Assembly: GCA_022866645.1 (NCBI GenBank) | Contig: JALHUQ010000174.1 | Location: 1-7,896, forward strand | DNA from: Woeseiaceae bacterium | Lineage (GTDB): Bacteria; Pseudomonadota; Gammaproteobacteria; Steroidobacterales; Woeseiaceae | Direction: 5' to 3' | Length of the DNA: 7,896 nucleotides | Part shown: positions 1-6,487 of the stretch, in pieces | Layout of the letters: every line of letters begins with the position of its first letter | Position numbering within the stretch: the first letter of the stretch is position 1 | Notes under the pieces: model-generated | What the model was told of the DNA's origin: nothing | Seen by the model: only the letters and a program-made list of their open reading frames with translations | The model's database searches: none | Translations under genes and position numbers: made by a program

Positions 1-128
1 ATGGCGTGATTGTCACCGTAATAGACGTTCACATTTTCTGCGACCATGAATGGATTTTCACAGTGCACATTACCGACCGTTTCGCGGCCAAGTTCCACTT
101 GTTGCTTGCGAAATTTTGTAACTACCAT
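1..128 (-). CDS. pstB: Phosphate import ATP-binding protein PstB (N-terminal part, cut by window edge)
   Basis: Only the first 42 codons lie in the window. The translation ends in VAENVNVYYGDNHA, which is the characteristic first strand of PstB just before the Walker A segment; Walker A, Q-loop and signature motif lie beyond the left edge. PstB is the cytoplasmic ATPase of the PstSCAB phosphate importer and powers uptake through PstC and PstA. I chose the ATG at 128-126 because GGAG lies 5 nt upstream (137-134), inside the end of pstA. This start overlaps the pstA stop by 7 nt (AAATGGTAG contains both), implying translational coupling. An internal ATG at 47-45 would give a shorter N-terminus but has no visible ribosome-binding site. 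The 27-residue extension before that Met is poorly conserved in the family, so the exact start is less certain than the identity. Confidence 0.9.
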   Translation of the reverse strand, partial: MVVTKFRKQQVELGRETVGNVHCENPFMVAENVNVYYGDNHA

Positions 129-1399
129 TTCTGCTCCATGCGGCGGCGGACTATGACTGCGGCAAGATTCATCAGAACCAGGAACGCCAGCAATACGATG
201 ATTGCCGCTGACGTGCGCTCGGCAAAGGCGCGTTCAGGGCTGTCTGCCCAGAGGTAAATCTGCACGGGCAGCGCCGTTGATGGGTCGGTAAATCCGCCCG
301 GTACATCGACGATAAACGCGATCATGCCGATCATCAAGAGCGGCGCAGATTCTCCGAGCGCGCGGCTCATGCCGATGATCGCACCCGTCAACATCCCCGG
401 CATTGCCAGAGGCATGACGTGATGAAAAACGACCTGCATTCTCGATGCACCAAGGCCCATCGCCGCTTCGCGAATTGACGGAGGAACCGCCTTAATTGCA
501 GCACGGGAGGCAATGATAATTACCGGAAGCGTTAACAACGCAAGAACCAGACCTCCGACCAATGGCGCGGAACGCGGCAATGACATCCAGTTGATAAATA
601 CAGCGAGCCCAAGCAAGCCAAAAACGATTGAAGGTACGGCTGCCAGATTATTGATATTCACTTCGACGAGGTCAGACCAACGGTTCTTGGGCGCGAATTC
701 TTCCAGATAGATCGCCGCCGCAACGCCTATGGGGAAAGACAACGCAATGGTCACCACCAACATGAAGAAGGAACCCATCATTGCACCCTTAATGCCAGCC
801 AGCTCGGGTTCCCGGGAATCGCCGTTCGTGAACAGGGCTGCGTTGAACCTCTTGTCGAGGCGCCCTGCGCGCTGCAGTGAATTGATCCAGCCAATTTGCT
901 GGTCGGACAATGGCCGCAGACTCGCATCGAGAGAGGCATCAATATTGCCTTTCATCAGCATGTCGACGGTTGCGGAGGTCGGCAGCCATAGCGTCTGGGT
1001 CGTGCCTATCAAATCGACGTTTTCGGCGACGAGATCGCGTATTTGATAGCCGGCTCCGATACTCAAAAGACGATATAACTCGCGACGCTCAGCGCGCCCC
1101 GATACCTCTGGAAACTCCTTCCGCAGTGCCGTTCTGACCAGTCCGTCGAAGTCTGCATAGGCCAGATCGAGCTCGCCTCCCGGAGCGATCTGCTCCGCGG
1201 TCAGTTCGACGTCAAGTCGCATATAGGTTTGTACAAACGCCGAAGCGCCCTTACCGATCAGGGTGGCGAAAAAAACCGCCAGGAAGGCAATGCCGATTGC
1301 AGTTGCAATCATTCCCGTCGCACGAAACAGGGTTTCTTTACGCCTCCGCCGCGGCAGCCCCGCCTCGACTTTGTCTTTGTTCGTCAATTCCTTAGTCAC
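122..1399 (-). CDS. pstA: Phosphate ABC transporter permease PstA (long form with extracytoplasmic N-terminal domain)
   Basis: This is a 425-residue inner-membrane permease that forms the phosphate channel with PstC. Residues 1-25 are basic and cytoplasmic (PRRRRK at 16-21), followed by a first membrane helix at about 29-49. Residues about 55-205 form a predicted periplasmic domain, absent from the roughly 300-residue E. coli PstA, of the kind seen in the DUF3333-type PstA proteins. The MetI-like transporter core runs from about 205 to 418 with five or six hydrophobic segments. The cytoplasmic coupling (EAA) loop is visible at about 302-335 (IKAVPPSIREAAMGLGASR) and would contact PstB. The start is a GTG at 1399-1397, 11 nt after the pstC stop, with no strong Shine-Dalgarno, so translation is probably coupled to pstC. 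The gene ends in TAG overlapping the pstB start. Identity is secure; the role of the extra domain is not known from the sequence. Confidence 0.95.
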   Translation of the reverse strand: MTKELTNKDKVEAGLPRRRRKETLFRATGMIATAIGIAFLAVFFATLIGKGASAFVQTYMRLDVELTAEQIAPGGELDLAYADFDGLVRTALRKEFPEVSGRAERRELYRLLSIGAGYQIRDLVAENVDLIGTTQTLWLPTSATVDMLMKGNIDASLDASLRPLSDQQIGWINSLQRAGRLDKRFNAALFTNGDSREPELAGIKGAMMGSFFMLVVTIALSFPIGVAAAIYLEEFAPKNRWSDLVEVNINNLAAVPSIVFGLLGLAVFINWMSLPRSAPLVGGLVLALLTLPVIIIASRAAIKAVPPSIREAAMGLGASRMQVVFHHVMPLAMPGMLTGAIIGMSRALGESAPLLMIGMIAFIVDVPGGFTDPSTALPVQIYLWADSPERAFAERTSAAIIVLLAFLVLMNLAAVIVRRRMEQKW

Positions 1400-1410
1400 G
1401 TCAGCATCGC

Positions 1411-2799
1411 CTATTCGTACTGTTCGCGATATTTTCGGACTACGTAGAGGCCGATAACATTCAGGATGAGAGTGACAACGAACAGCATCAGTCCGAGTGC
1501 AAACGCCGCCAGAGTTTTCGCACTATCGAATTCCTGGTCGCCCACAAGCAGAGTGACAATCTGCACCGTTACGGTGGTTACTGCCGAGAGCGGGTTTGCC
1601 GTCAAATTTGCAGCGAGGCCGGCGGCCATAACGACGATCATGGTTTCGCCGATCGCTCTCGAAACCGCCAGCAGAATACCGCCGACGATGCCGGGTAATG
1701 CCGCGGGCAGTATTACCTTCTTCATAGTTTCCGAGCGCGTAGAGCCGAGACCCAGTGCACCGTCACGCATTGCCGCAGGCACCGCATTGATAGCATCATC
1801 GGTGAGCGACGAGACGAGTGGAATTATCATGATTCCCATAACGAGACCGGCCGCCAACGCGCTCTCCGACGCGACTTCGAATCCAACCGACTCGCCGGCC
1901 ATGCGAACCCAGGGCGCAACCGTCAATGCGGCAAAAAAGCCGTACACCACCGTAGGAATTCCAGCCAATAACTCCAGCAACGGTTTCGCGATTCCGCGAA
2001 TTCGTGAGCTGGAATACTCCGCAAGGTAGATCGCAGTCATCAGGCCAACGGGTACCGCTACAAACATGGCTATGCTGGTAATCAGCATCGTACCGGCGAA
2101 CAACGGCACAGCCCCGAAACTACCGGACGATCCGACCTGGTCGGCACGAATCGCGGTCTGCGGACTCCATGTCGTTCCGAAAAGAAAATCACTAACCGGC
2201 ACTTTCTGGAAAAACACTATCGCTTCGAACAGTACCGAAAAGACGATTCCGACTGTCGTGAAAACGGCGATACTGGAAGCACCGATCAAAGCCCAACGCA
2301 CCGAAGTCTCAACCTTGTTTCGCGCCCGCAGCTCGGGATGGATTTTGCGCCACGCAACTGATCCTCCCAATACAGCGAGGCCAATAACGAGAACGGCGAG
2401 CAACTGTCGGCTCTTTGCGTGGTACTCATTGAAGTGACTGGCGGCGCGTTCAAGATCGTCGTCAATCGCAATACTGACCACGTCACCGGACGCCATATTT
2501 CGAAGGTTGTTGATCAGCAGATCCAATTCGCCGGACGAGAGCTGTTGAGCGGATTCAGGAAGTCCGTTGACGACCAATGCCGTAATGATCTTCGGTTCAA
2601 CCAGCACCCAGGCAAATAACATGGCCAGCGCAGGCAACACGCACCAGATTGAAACGAAATAGCCGTAGTATCCGGGCAATGAATGTAACGCCCTGCCTTT
2701 TCCAGGGCCGCCCACGAGCGAAAGTGAGCGACCACGTCCGAGGTAGAAAGCGATGATGGCCAGGAACCCCAGCAGCAGTATTAGGGTGGTACTTTGCAT
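1411..2799 (-). CDS. pstC: Phosphate ABC transporter permease PstC (long form with N-terminal extension)
   Basis: This 462-residue inner-membrane permease is PstA's partner in the phosphate channel. It is well above the roughly 320 residues of E. coli PstC. The extra N-terminal part has membrane segments at about 3-20 and 44-68, a periplasmic stretch at about 69-130 and another helix at about 132-150, matching the PstC N-terminal domain found in many alpha- and gammaproteobacteria. The MetI-like core follows: a helix at about 170-196, the family-typical segment FGAVPLFAGTMLITSIAM at 228-245, and the coupling loop at about 335-371 (INAVPAAMRDGALGLGSTR). The C-terminus has a final helix at about 430-455 and a charged tail. 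The ATG at 2799 is the first possible start, since an in-frame TAA lies 2 codons upstream. The best GGAG (2819-2816) is 16 nt away, unusually far, so initiation may be weak. It lies 112 nt after pstS and 11 nt before pstA. Confidence 0.95.
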   Translation of the reverse strand: MQSTTLILLLGFLAIIAFYLGRGRSLSLVGGPGKGRALHSLPGYYGYFVSIWCVLPALAMLFAWVLVEPKIITALVVNGLPESAQQLSSGELDLLINNLRNMASGDVVSIAIDDDLERAASHFNEYHAKSRQLLAVLVIGLAVLGGSVAWRKIHPELRARNKVETSVRWALIGASSIAVFTTVGIVFSVLFEAIVFFQKVPVSDFLFGTTWSPQTAIRADQVGSSGSFGAVPLFAGTMLITSIAMFVAVPVGLMTAIYLAEYSSSRIRGIAKPLLELLAGIPTVVYGFFAALTVAPWVRMAGESVGFEVASESALAAGLVMGIMIIPLVSSLTDDAINAVPAAMRDGALGLGSTRSETMKKVILPAALPGIVGGILLAVSRAIGETMIVVMAAGLAANLTANPLSAVTTVTVQIVTLLVGDQEFDSAKTLAAFALGLMLFVVTLILNVIGLYVVRKYREQYE

Positions 2800-2833
2800 G
2801 GGTAGTTTATTCTTGCTCCACCAGCCAACGAAT

Positions 2834-2861
2834 GCCGGCGACCCAATATGGGATCGCCGGC
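2834..2861 (-). promoter_or_regulatory. Intercistronic RNA hairpin between pstS and pstC
   Basis: Read on the transcribed strand, the arms GCCGGCGATCC and GGGTCGCCGGC can pair over 11 positions (one of them a G-U pair) around the 6-nt loop CATATT. No run of U follows (the next bases are ATTCGTTGG), so this is unlikely to be a complete intrinsic terminator. Its place just after the binding-protein gene and before the permease genes fits a processing or 3'-end-protecting structure that lets PstS be made in excess over PstC and PstA, as is common in ABC import operons. The pairing is seen directly; the function is inferred. Confidence 0.7.
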
Positions 2862-2880
2862 AGACGCAAGAAACGAATTA

Positions 2881-2925
2881 TTACTAACTGACTATTTAGC
2901 AGCTTTTTTTGTTACTTACTGACTA
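2881..2925. repeat. Near-perfect 14-bp direct repeat spanning the pstS stop codon
   Basis: On the plus strand TTACTAACTGACTA (2881-2894) and TTACTTACTGACTA (2912-2925) differ at one base and start 31 bp apart. The right copy contains the last three sense codons of pstS and its TAA stop; the left copy is non-coding and holds TAG and TAA in tandem in the equivalent frame. The segment between includes a run of seven A on the transcribed strand. It looks like a small duplication of the gene's 3' end. A function is not evident. Confidence 0.55.
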
Positions 2926-3976
2926 ACGATAGCGGAGTCAAGTCGCGAACGTTTGCCGCAACCGCACTGCGCTCCTCCTCGGGCATGGGAATCAGGCCTC
3001 GATCAGAAAGGTAACCCTCCTCACCCCAGGCACGTTCGCTGGTAAATTCGCGAAGATAACCGCGTAATCCCGGGATGACATCGACGTGCGCTTTTTTCAC
3101 GTAGAAAAACAATGGTCGAGAAACCGGGTACTCGCCGTCGGCGATTTCATCAAATGTTGGTGCTACTCCGTCGATCGTCGCGCCTTTAACTTTTTCCCTG
3201 TTCTGGTCGAGAAAGCTGAAGCCGAAAATGCCATAGGCATGCGGATTAGCCTGTAGTTTTTGCACAATCAGATTGTCGTTCTCGCCTGCTTCAACGAAAG
3301 CGCCGTCTTCACGAATCGTGTGGCAAATCACCTTGTATTGATTTTCGTCCGACTTTTGCAATGCTTTAACCCACGGCACTGTCGTGCAGCCGCCTTCCAT
3401 CGCCAGTTCAACGAACGCGTCGCGTGTTCCGGAGGTCGGAGGTGGGCCGAGAACCTCGATTTTGATAGCGGGTAAAACGGGATTCACATCCGCCCATGTA
3501 ACATAGGGATTGTCGACGAGTTCACCGGCATTATCGCCCGGCACTTTTTTCGCAAGAGCCATGAAGATGTCGCGGCGGCTAAGCATCATAGATGCCGAAT
3601 CGATCGCATTGGCGATAACGATACCGTCGTAGCCGATTTTGACTTCAACAATTTCGGTCACGCCATTCTTTGCGCAGGTCTCAACCTCGGATGCTTTAAT
3701 GGCACGCGACGCATTCGTAATGTCCGGATAATTGACACCAACGCCGTCGCAAAACAGCTTAAAGCCACCACCGGAACCTGTGGATTCGATTTTTGGCGTT
3801 TTGAATTCGCTGCCCCGCCCAAATCGTTCGGCGACCACAGTGGCGAACGGATAGACTGTCGATGAACCGACGATGTAAACGTAGTCACGTCCTGATTGGG
3901 CAGCGGCACCAGTGGACAGAGCCAGACCGATAACAGCTGTCGAGAAGACGGCGATAATATTGCGATTCGTACTCAC
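2912..3976 (-). CDS. pstS: Periplasmic phosphate-binding protein PstS
   Basis: This 354-residue protein is the high-affinity phosphate receptor of the Pst importer. A Sec signal peptide covers residues 1-26 (hydrophobic core FSTAVIGLAL, likely cut after GAAA before QSG). Phosphate-contacting motifs of the family follow in order: VGSSTVYPF at 36-44, STGSGGGF at 65-72, ASRAI at 89-93 and SGTRDAF at 182-188. The mature protein has four cysteines (76, 101, 197, 218), so one or two disulfides are possible. The start is a GTG at 3976-3974, with GGAG 8 nt upstream and the signal peptide beginning directly after it. The frame stays open upstream to 4198, but that extension would run into dapE on the other strand and precede the signal sequence, so I reject it. 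It is first in the pstSCAB operon, behind a probable degenerate Pho box. Confidence 0.96.
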   Translation of the reverse strand: MSTNRNIIAVFSTAVIGLALSTGAAAQSGRDYVYIVGSSTVYPFATVVAERFGRGSEFKTPKIESTGSGGGFKLFCDGVGVNYPDITNASRAIKASEVETCAKNGVTEIVEVKIGYDGIVIANAIDSASMMLSRRDIFMALAKKVPGDNAGELVDNPYVTWADVNPVLPAIKIEVLGPPPTSGTRDAFVELAMEGGCTTVPWVKALQKSDENQYKVICHTIREDGAFVEAGENDNLIVQKLQANPHAYGIFGFSFLDQNREKVKGATIDGVAPTFDEIADGEYPVSRPLFFYVKKAHVDVIPGLRGYLREFTSERAWGEEGYLSDRGLIPMPEEERSAVAANVRDLTPLSLVSK

Positions 3977-4011
3977 TTGTGAGACTCCAGATGGAATTAT
4001 TGACAGCGCAA

Positions 4012-4045
4012 AGGATAGCCACGAATTGTTACCAAATTGTTGCAA
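4012..4045 (-). promoter_or_regulatory. Probable PhoB-dependent promoter of pstS (degenerate Pho box plus -10)
   Basis: Upstream of pstS the minus strand carries TTGCAAC (4045-4039), a 4-nt spacer AATT, then TGGTAAC (4034-4028). These are two imperfect copies of the Pho-box heptamer (consensus CTGTCAT/C) at the standard 11 bp period; AACAATT is repeated exactly 11 bp apart. Ten bp downstream lies TATCCT (4017-4012), a 4/6 match to the sigma-70 -10, which is the usual distance for PhoB-activated promoters that lack a proper -35. Transcription would begin near 4005, leaving a leader of about 30 nt with the GGAG ribosome-binding site. The heptamers are weaker than those before the porin, so confidence is moderate. 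Confidence 0.55.
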
Positions 4046-4110
4046 TACTGCGTCAAATGGATGCCCGGTTCCGTGCGTTTTAGCTGGTTTTTCTTTGTTT
4101 TTCAGATACC

Positions 4111-4116
4111 TATGAT
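4111..4116 (+). promoter_or_regulatory. Possible -10 element for dapE
   Basis: TATGAT is a 5/6 match to the sigma-70 -10 and ends 14 nt before the dapE ATG, so the transcript leader would be only about 8 nt and without a Shine-Dalgarno. No convincing -35 is seen at the right distance; the region upstream is T-rich. The hexamer is bracketed by a short direct repeat GATACCT (4105-4111 and 4114-4120). Confidence 0.35.
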
Positions 4117-4130
4117 ACCTTATTGAAACT

Positions 4131-5270
4131 ATGACAGACCTTACGAAAAAACCGGAAATCCAGTTGCTTTGCGATCTCGTCCGGTGCGCGTCGGTCACGC
4201 CCGACGACGCCGGCTGTCAGGCGCTCCTGGCGCAACGTCTTGTCGATCTCGGCTTCGAATGCGAGACCATGATCTTCGGCGACGTTACGAATCTCTGGGC
4301 ACGTCGCGGCAGCGCCTCGCCGGTCTTGTGCTTCGCTGGTCACACGGACGTTGTACCAGCAGGGGACACATCCGCGTGGAGCAGCGACCCATTTGAACCG
4401 ACGATCAGGGGCGATTGTCTTTATGGTCGCGGTGCGGCTGATATGAAAAGCGGGCTGGCTGCAATGATCGTGGCCATCGAGCAATTTCTTCACACAAACG
4501 CTGGGCACAACGGCAGTCTGGCCTTGCTGATTACCAGCGACGAGGAGGGGTATGCCCGCGACGGCACGCTAAAAGTCATTGAAACATTGACGGCACGAGG
4601 GGAAAAAATCGACTGGTGCGTCATAGGTGAGCCTTCGAGCGAAAATAAATTAGGCGATCTGGTCCGTGTCGGCAGGCGCGGGTCCTTGAGCGGGCAGCTG
4701 ACGGTAAATGGTGTGCAGGGGCACGTGGCTTACCCGCAGCTGGCCGACAATCCCATTCGACGATTTGCCCCAATACTCGCAGAACTGCACAACATCAGCT
4801 GGGACGAGGGGAACGAGTATTTTCCACCGACGAGTTTTCAGGTCGTTGATATTCGAAGCGGCAGTGGGGCTCCAAATGTCACACCCTCCGACTTATCCGC
4901 ACGCTTCAATTTCCGCTATTCAACTGAGTGGACTCATGAGTCCTTGCAGAAACGTGTGCACGAAGTGCTCGATGCACATGACATCGATTACGACCTGAAG
5001 TGGCATTTGTCCGGCAAACCGTTCCTTACCGGGCCCGGCAAGCTGATTGATGCCGTTGTCACGTCGGTGGCCGAACACACTGGCTCAGCGCCGGAATTGT
5101 CCACAGGAGGTGGCACCTCGGACGGCCGATTCATATCGCCGGCAGGCGTCGAAGTCGTTGAACTGGGCCCAATCAACGCCTCGATTCACAAACTCGACGA
5201 ACATGTGCGGGTGGACGATGTTGTGCTGCTAACAAGCATGTACCGCCGCATTATGGAATTGCTTTTTTAG
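4131..5270 (+). CDS. dapE: Succinyl-diaminopimelate desuccinylase DapE
   Basis: This zinc-dependent amidohydrolase (M20 peptidase fold) cleaves N-succinyl-LL-2,6-diaminopimelate to LL-diaminopimelate and succinate in the lysine and meso-diaminopimelate pathway; it acts in the cytoplasm as a dimer. At 379 residues it matches the usual size (about 375). The di-zinc and catalytic residues are all in place: His71 and Asp73 in AGHTDVVP, Asp104 in GRGAADMK, Glu138-Glu139 in ITSDEE, Glu167 in GEPSS, and His353 in ASIHK. The dimerisation-domain segment VQGHVAYPQLADNP (195-208) and the near-C-terminal TGGGTSDGRF (325-334) are also typical. The ATG at 4131 is the natural N-terminus by family length, though no Shine-Dalgarno is seen. 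It is the only plus-strand gene here, divergent from pstS and convergent with dsbB, and its stop TAG overlaps the dsbB stop. It has no evident functional tie to phosphate uptake. Confidence 0.97.
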   Translation: MTDLTKKPEIQLLCDLVRCASVTPDDAGCQALLAQRLVDLGFECETMIFGDVTNLWARRGSASPVLCFAGHTDVVPAGDTSAWSSDPFEPTIRGDCLYGRGAADMKSGLAAMIVAIEQFLHTNAGHNGSLALLITSDEEGYARDGTLKVIETLTARGEKIDWCVIGEPSSENKLGDLVRVGRRGSLSGQLTVNGVQGHVAYPQLADNPIRRFAPILAELHNISWDEGNEYFPPTSFQVVDIRSGSGAPNVTPSDLSARFNFRYSTEWTHESLQKRVHEVLDAHDIDYDLKWHLSGKPFLTGPGKLIDAVVTSVAEHTGSAPELSTGGGTSDGRFISPAGVEVVELGPINASIHKLDEHVRVDDVVLLTSMYRRIMELLF

Positions 5271-5755
5271 CGCCTCAGATTATTCCAGATACCGGTAGCG
5301 CCAAGACCGACGAGCCCGATCAGTACCCACGTCGGCATGGACAAACCGAGCAATCGCCAAACCACCTCGGCGCATTCGCCGGAGCCCTGGAAGATCATGC
5401 TTAGCGCATTTTTCAGCGGAAAATTATCGACAATGTACTCGAGGCCCGGACCGCATCCTGGTACGGCGTCGGCTGGCAGGTGCTGCAGGCGAACATGCCA
5501 GACAGCAACGCCGCTTCCGGCGACCGATAACAGCCCCAGCAATACCGCGTACACCCGGCCACCGATTGCTGCCGGATTGTGCAACGCCGCAGTCAGGAAC
5601 GTGAGGCCGATCAGGATGACAGCAATGCGCTGCAATATACAAAGCGGACACGGATTCAGCAACAGGATGTGCTGCGCATACAGCGCGAAACCCATCATGC
5701 CGGTGCAAGCCAGGGCCCCTGTGAAATTCAGGATGCGTTTGTTCGGTACATGCAT
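5267..5755 (-). CDS. dsbB: Disulfide bond formation protein DsbB
   Basis: This 162-residue inner-membrane quinone reductase re-oxidises the periplasmic thiol oxidase DsbA and passes the electrons to ubiquinone or menaquinone. Four hydrophobic helices lie at about 9-30, 40-60, 66-87 and 140-158. The first catalytic pair is Cys36-Pro-Leu-Cys39 in NPCPLCILQR, at the periplasmic edge of helix 2, followed by Arg43, equivalent to the quinone-site arginine. The second pair is Cys101 (VPGCGPGLEY) and Cys128 (GSGECAEVVW) in the long periplasmic loop, followed by the SMPTW motif (139-143). All four essential cysteines are therefore present. The start ATG is 7 nt after the phoU stop with no clear ribosome-binding site, suggesting coupling to phoU and co-transcription with the porin. 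Its TAA overlaps the stop of convergent dapE, so no terminator fits between them. A dsbB inside a Pho unit is unusual. Confidence 0.96.
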   Translation of the reverse strand: MHVPNKRILNFTGALACTGMMGFALYAQHILLLNPCPLCILQRIAVILIGLTFLTAALHNPAAIGGRVYAVLLGLLSVAGSGVAVWHVRLQHLPADAVPGCGPGLEYIVDNFPLKNALSMIFQGSGECAEVVWRLLGLSMPTWVLIGLVGLGATGIWNNLRR

Positions 5756-5762
5756 GGCGAAT

Positions 5763-6476
5763 TCAGTCGCTCGAAATGTCAGATGAGGCAGTTATCCCAG
5801 TATGCCGCACATCCCTGCCCTGAACCATATAGATCACATACTCACAGATATTTTTGGCATGATCTCCAATACGTTCCAGCGAGCGAGCCGCCCAGGTTAC
5901 GTTCATCACGCGTTTTATCTCGCGCGGGTCTTCCATCATGAACGTTATGCACTGTCGCTGTATCGCTTCGTATTCTCTATCAACGCCTTCATCTTCCCGA
6001 ACAACTTCAAAGGCTTCTTCGACATCCAGTCTTGCGAACGCGTTCATCGCGTCACGAACCATGTGCGAAACGTGCGTACCCAGCGTCTTCAATTCGCGAT
6101 AGGAGTCCGACGGGCGATCCATCGCCGCCAGTTTCGAGGCAAGAAAGCCGATTTTTTCCGCTTCATCACCAATTCTTTCAAGGTCTGTTATCGTCTTGAT
6201 GATCGCGACGATCAGCCGCAGGTCCCCGGCGGCCGGTGCCCGCATTGCAAGTATCCGGCCACACTCTTCATCGATACTGACTTCGAGATCGTTAACTTTG
6301 TAATCATCGTTAGCGACTTTCAGACCAAGTTCACTATCGCCACTAACGAGCGCTGAAATCGCGAGCAGGAGCTGCGATTCAACCAGTCCTCCCATTGAGA
6401 GCACCATATTTCGCAGGTTCTCAATATCCTTGTTGTAACGTTTCGAAATATGGCCAGTAAGTTCCGAAGCTTCCAT
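5763..6476 (-). CDS. phoU: Phosphate signalling regulator PhoU
   Basis: This 237-residue all-helical cytoplasmic protein links the Pst transporter to the PhoR kinase, keeping the Pho regulon off when phosphate is plentiful. It has the family's two repeated three-helix bundles, each with the metal-binding E/DxxxD signature: LERIGDEAEKI at 99-109 and LERIGDHAKNI at 200-210. The N-terminal HISKRYNKDIENLRNMVLSMGG and the YMVQGRDVRH near the C-terminus resemble E. coli PhoU (241 residues) throughout. The ATG at 6476-6474 has a good Shine-Dalgarno, GGAG with 5 nt spacing, lying in the 11 nt gap after the porin stop. Its location is the odd feature: phoU is usually the last gene of pstSCAB-phoU, whereas here it follows a porin and precedes dsbB, under the strong Pho box at 7674-7713. 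Confidence 0.97.
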   Translation of the reverse strand: MEASELTGHISKRYNKDIENLRNMVLSMGGLVESQLLLAISALVSGDSELGLKVANDDYKVNDLEVSIDEECGRILAMRAPAAGDLRLIVAIIKTITDLERIGDEAEKIGFLASKLAAMDRPSDSYRELKTLGTHVSHMVRDAMNAFARLDVEEAFEVVREDEGVDREYEAIQRQCITFMMEDPREIKRVMNVTWAARSLERIGDHAKNICEYVIYMVQGRDVRHTGITASSDISSD

Positions 6477-6487
6477 AGCTACTCCAA

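Noticed and set aside
1466..2029. Open plus-strand frame of 187 codons opposite pstC
   Set aside because: Antisense to the conserved PstC core; its Ser/Thr/Ala-rich composition is what the complement of a hydrophobic membrane gene produces.
2834..2861. Rho-independent terminator between pstS and pstC
   Set aside because: The hairpin is strong but is not followed by a U-tract on either strand, so it is listed as an intercistronic structure.
4105..4120. GATACCT direct repeat before dapE as an operator
   Set aside because: Two 7-mers nine bases apart in AT-rich DNA are too short to support a specific regulator.
4131..4137. Perfect PhoB heptamer CTGTCAT on the minus strand at the dapE start codon
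   Set aside because: No second heptamer at 11 bp on either side (AGTT then TCAATAA downstream, TTTCGTA upstream); a lone 7-mer is expected by chance and is fixed by the dapE codons ATG ACA G.
3977..4198. Upstream extension of pstS, whose frame stays open to 4198
   Set aside because: It would place 74 residues before the signal peptide and overlap the dapE start on the other strand; the GTG at 3976 has a good ribosome-binding site.
5802..6356. Open plus-strand frame of 184 codons opposite phoU
   Set aside because: Antisense to phoU, with no start signal and no familiar motif.
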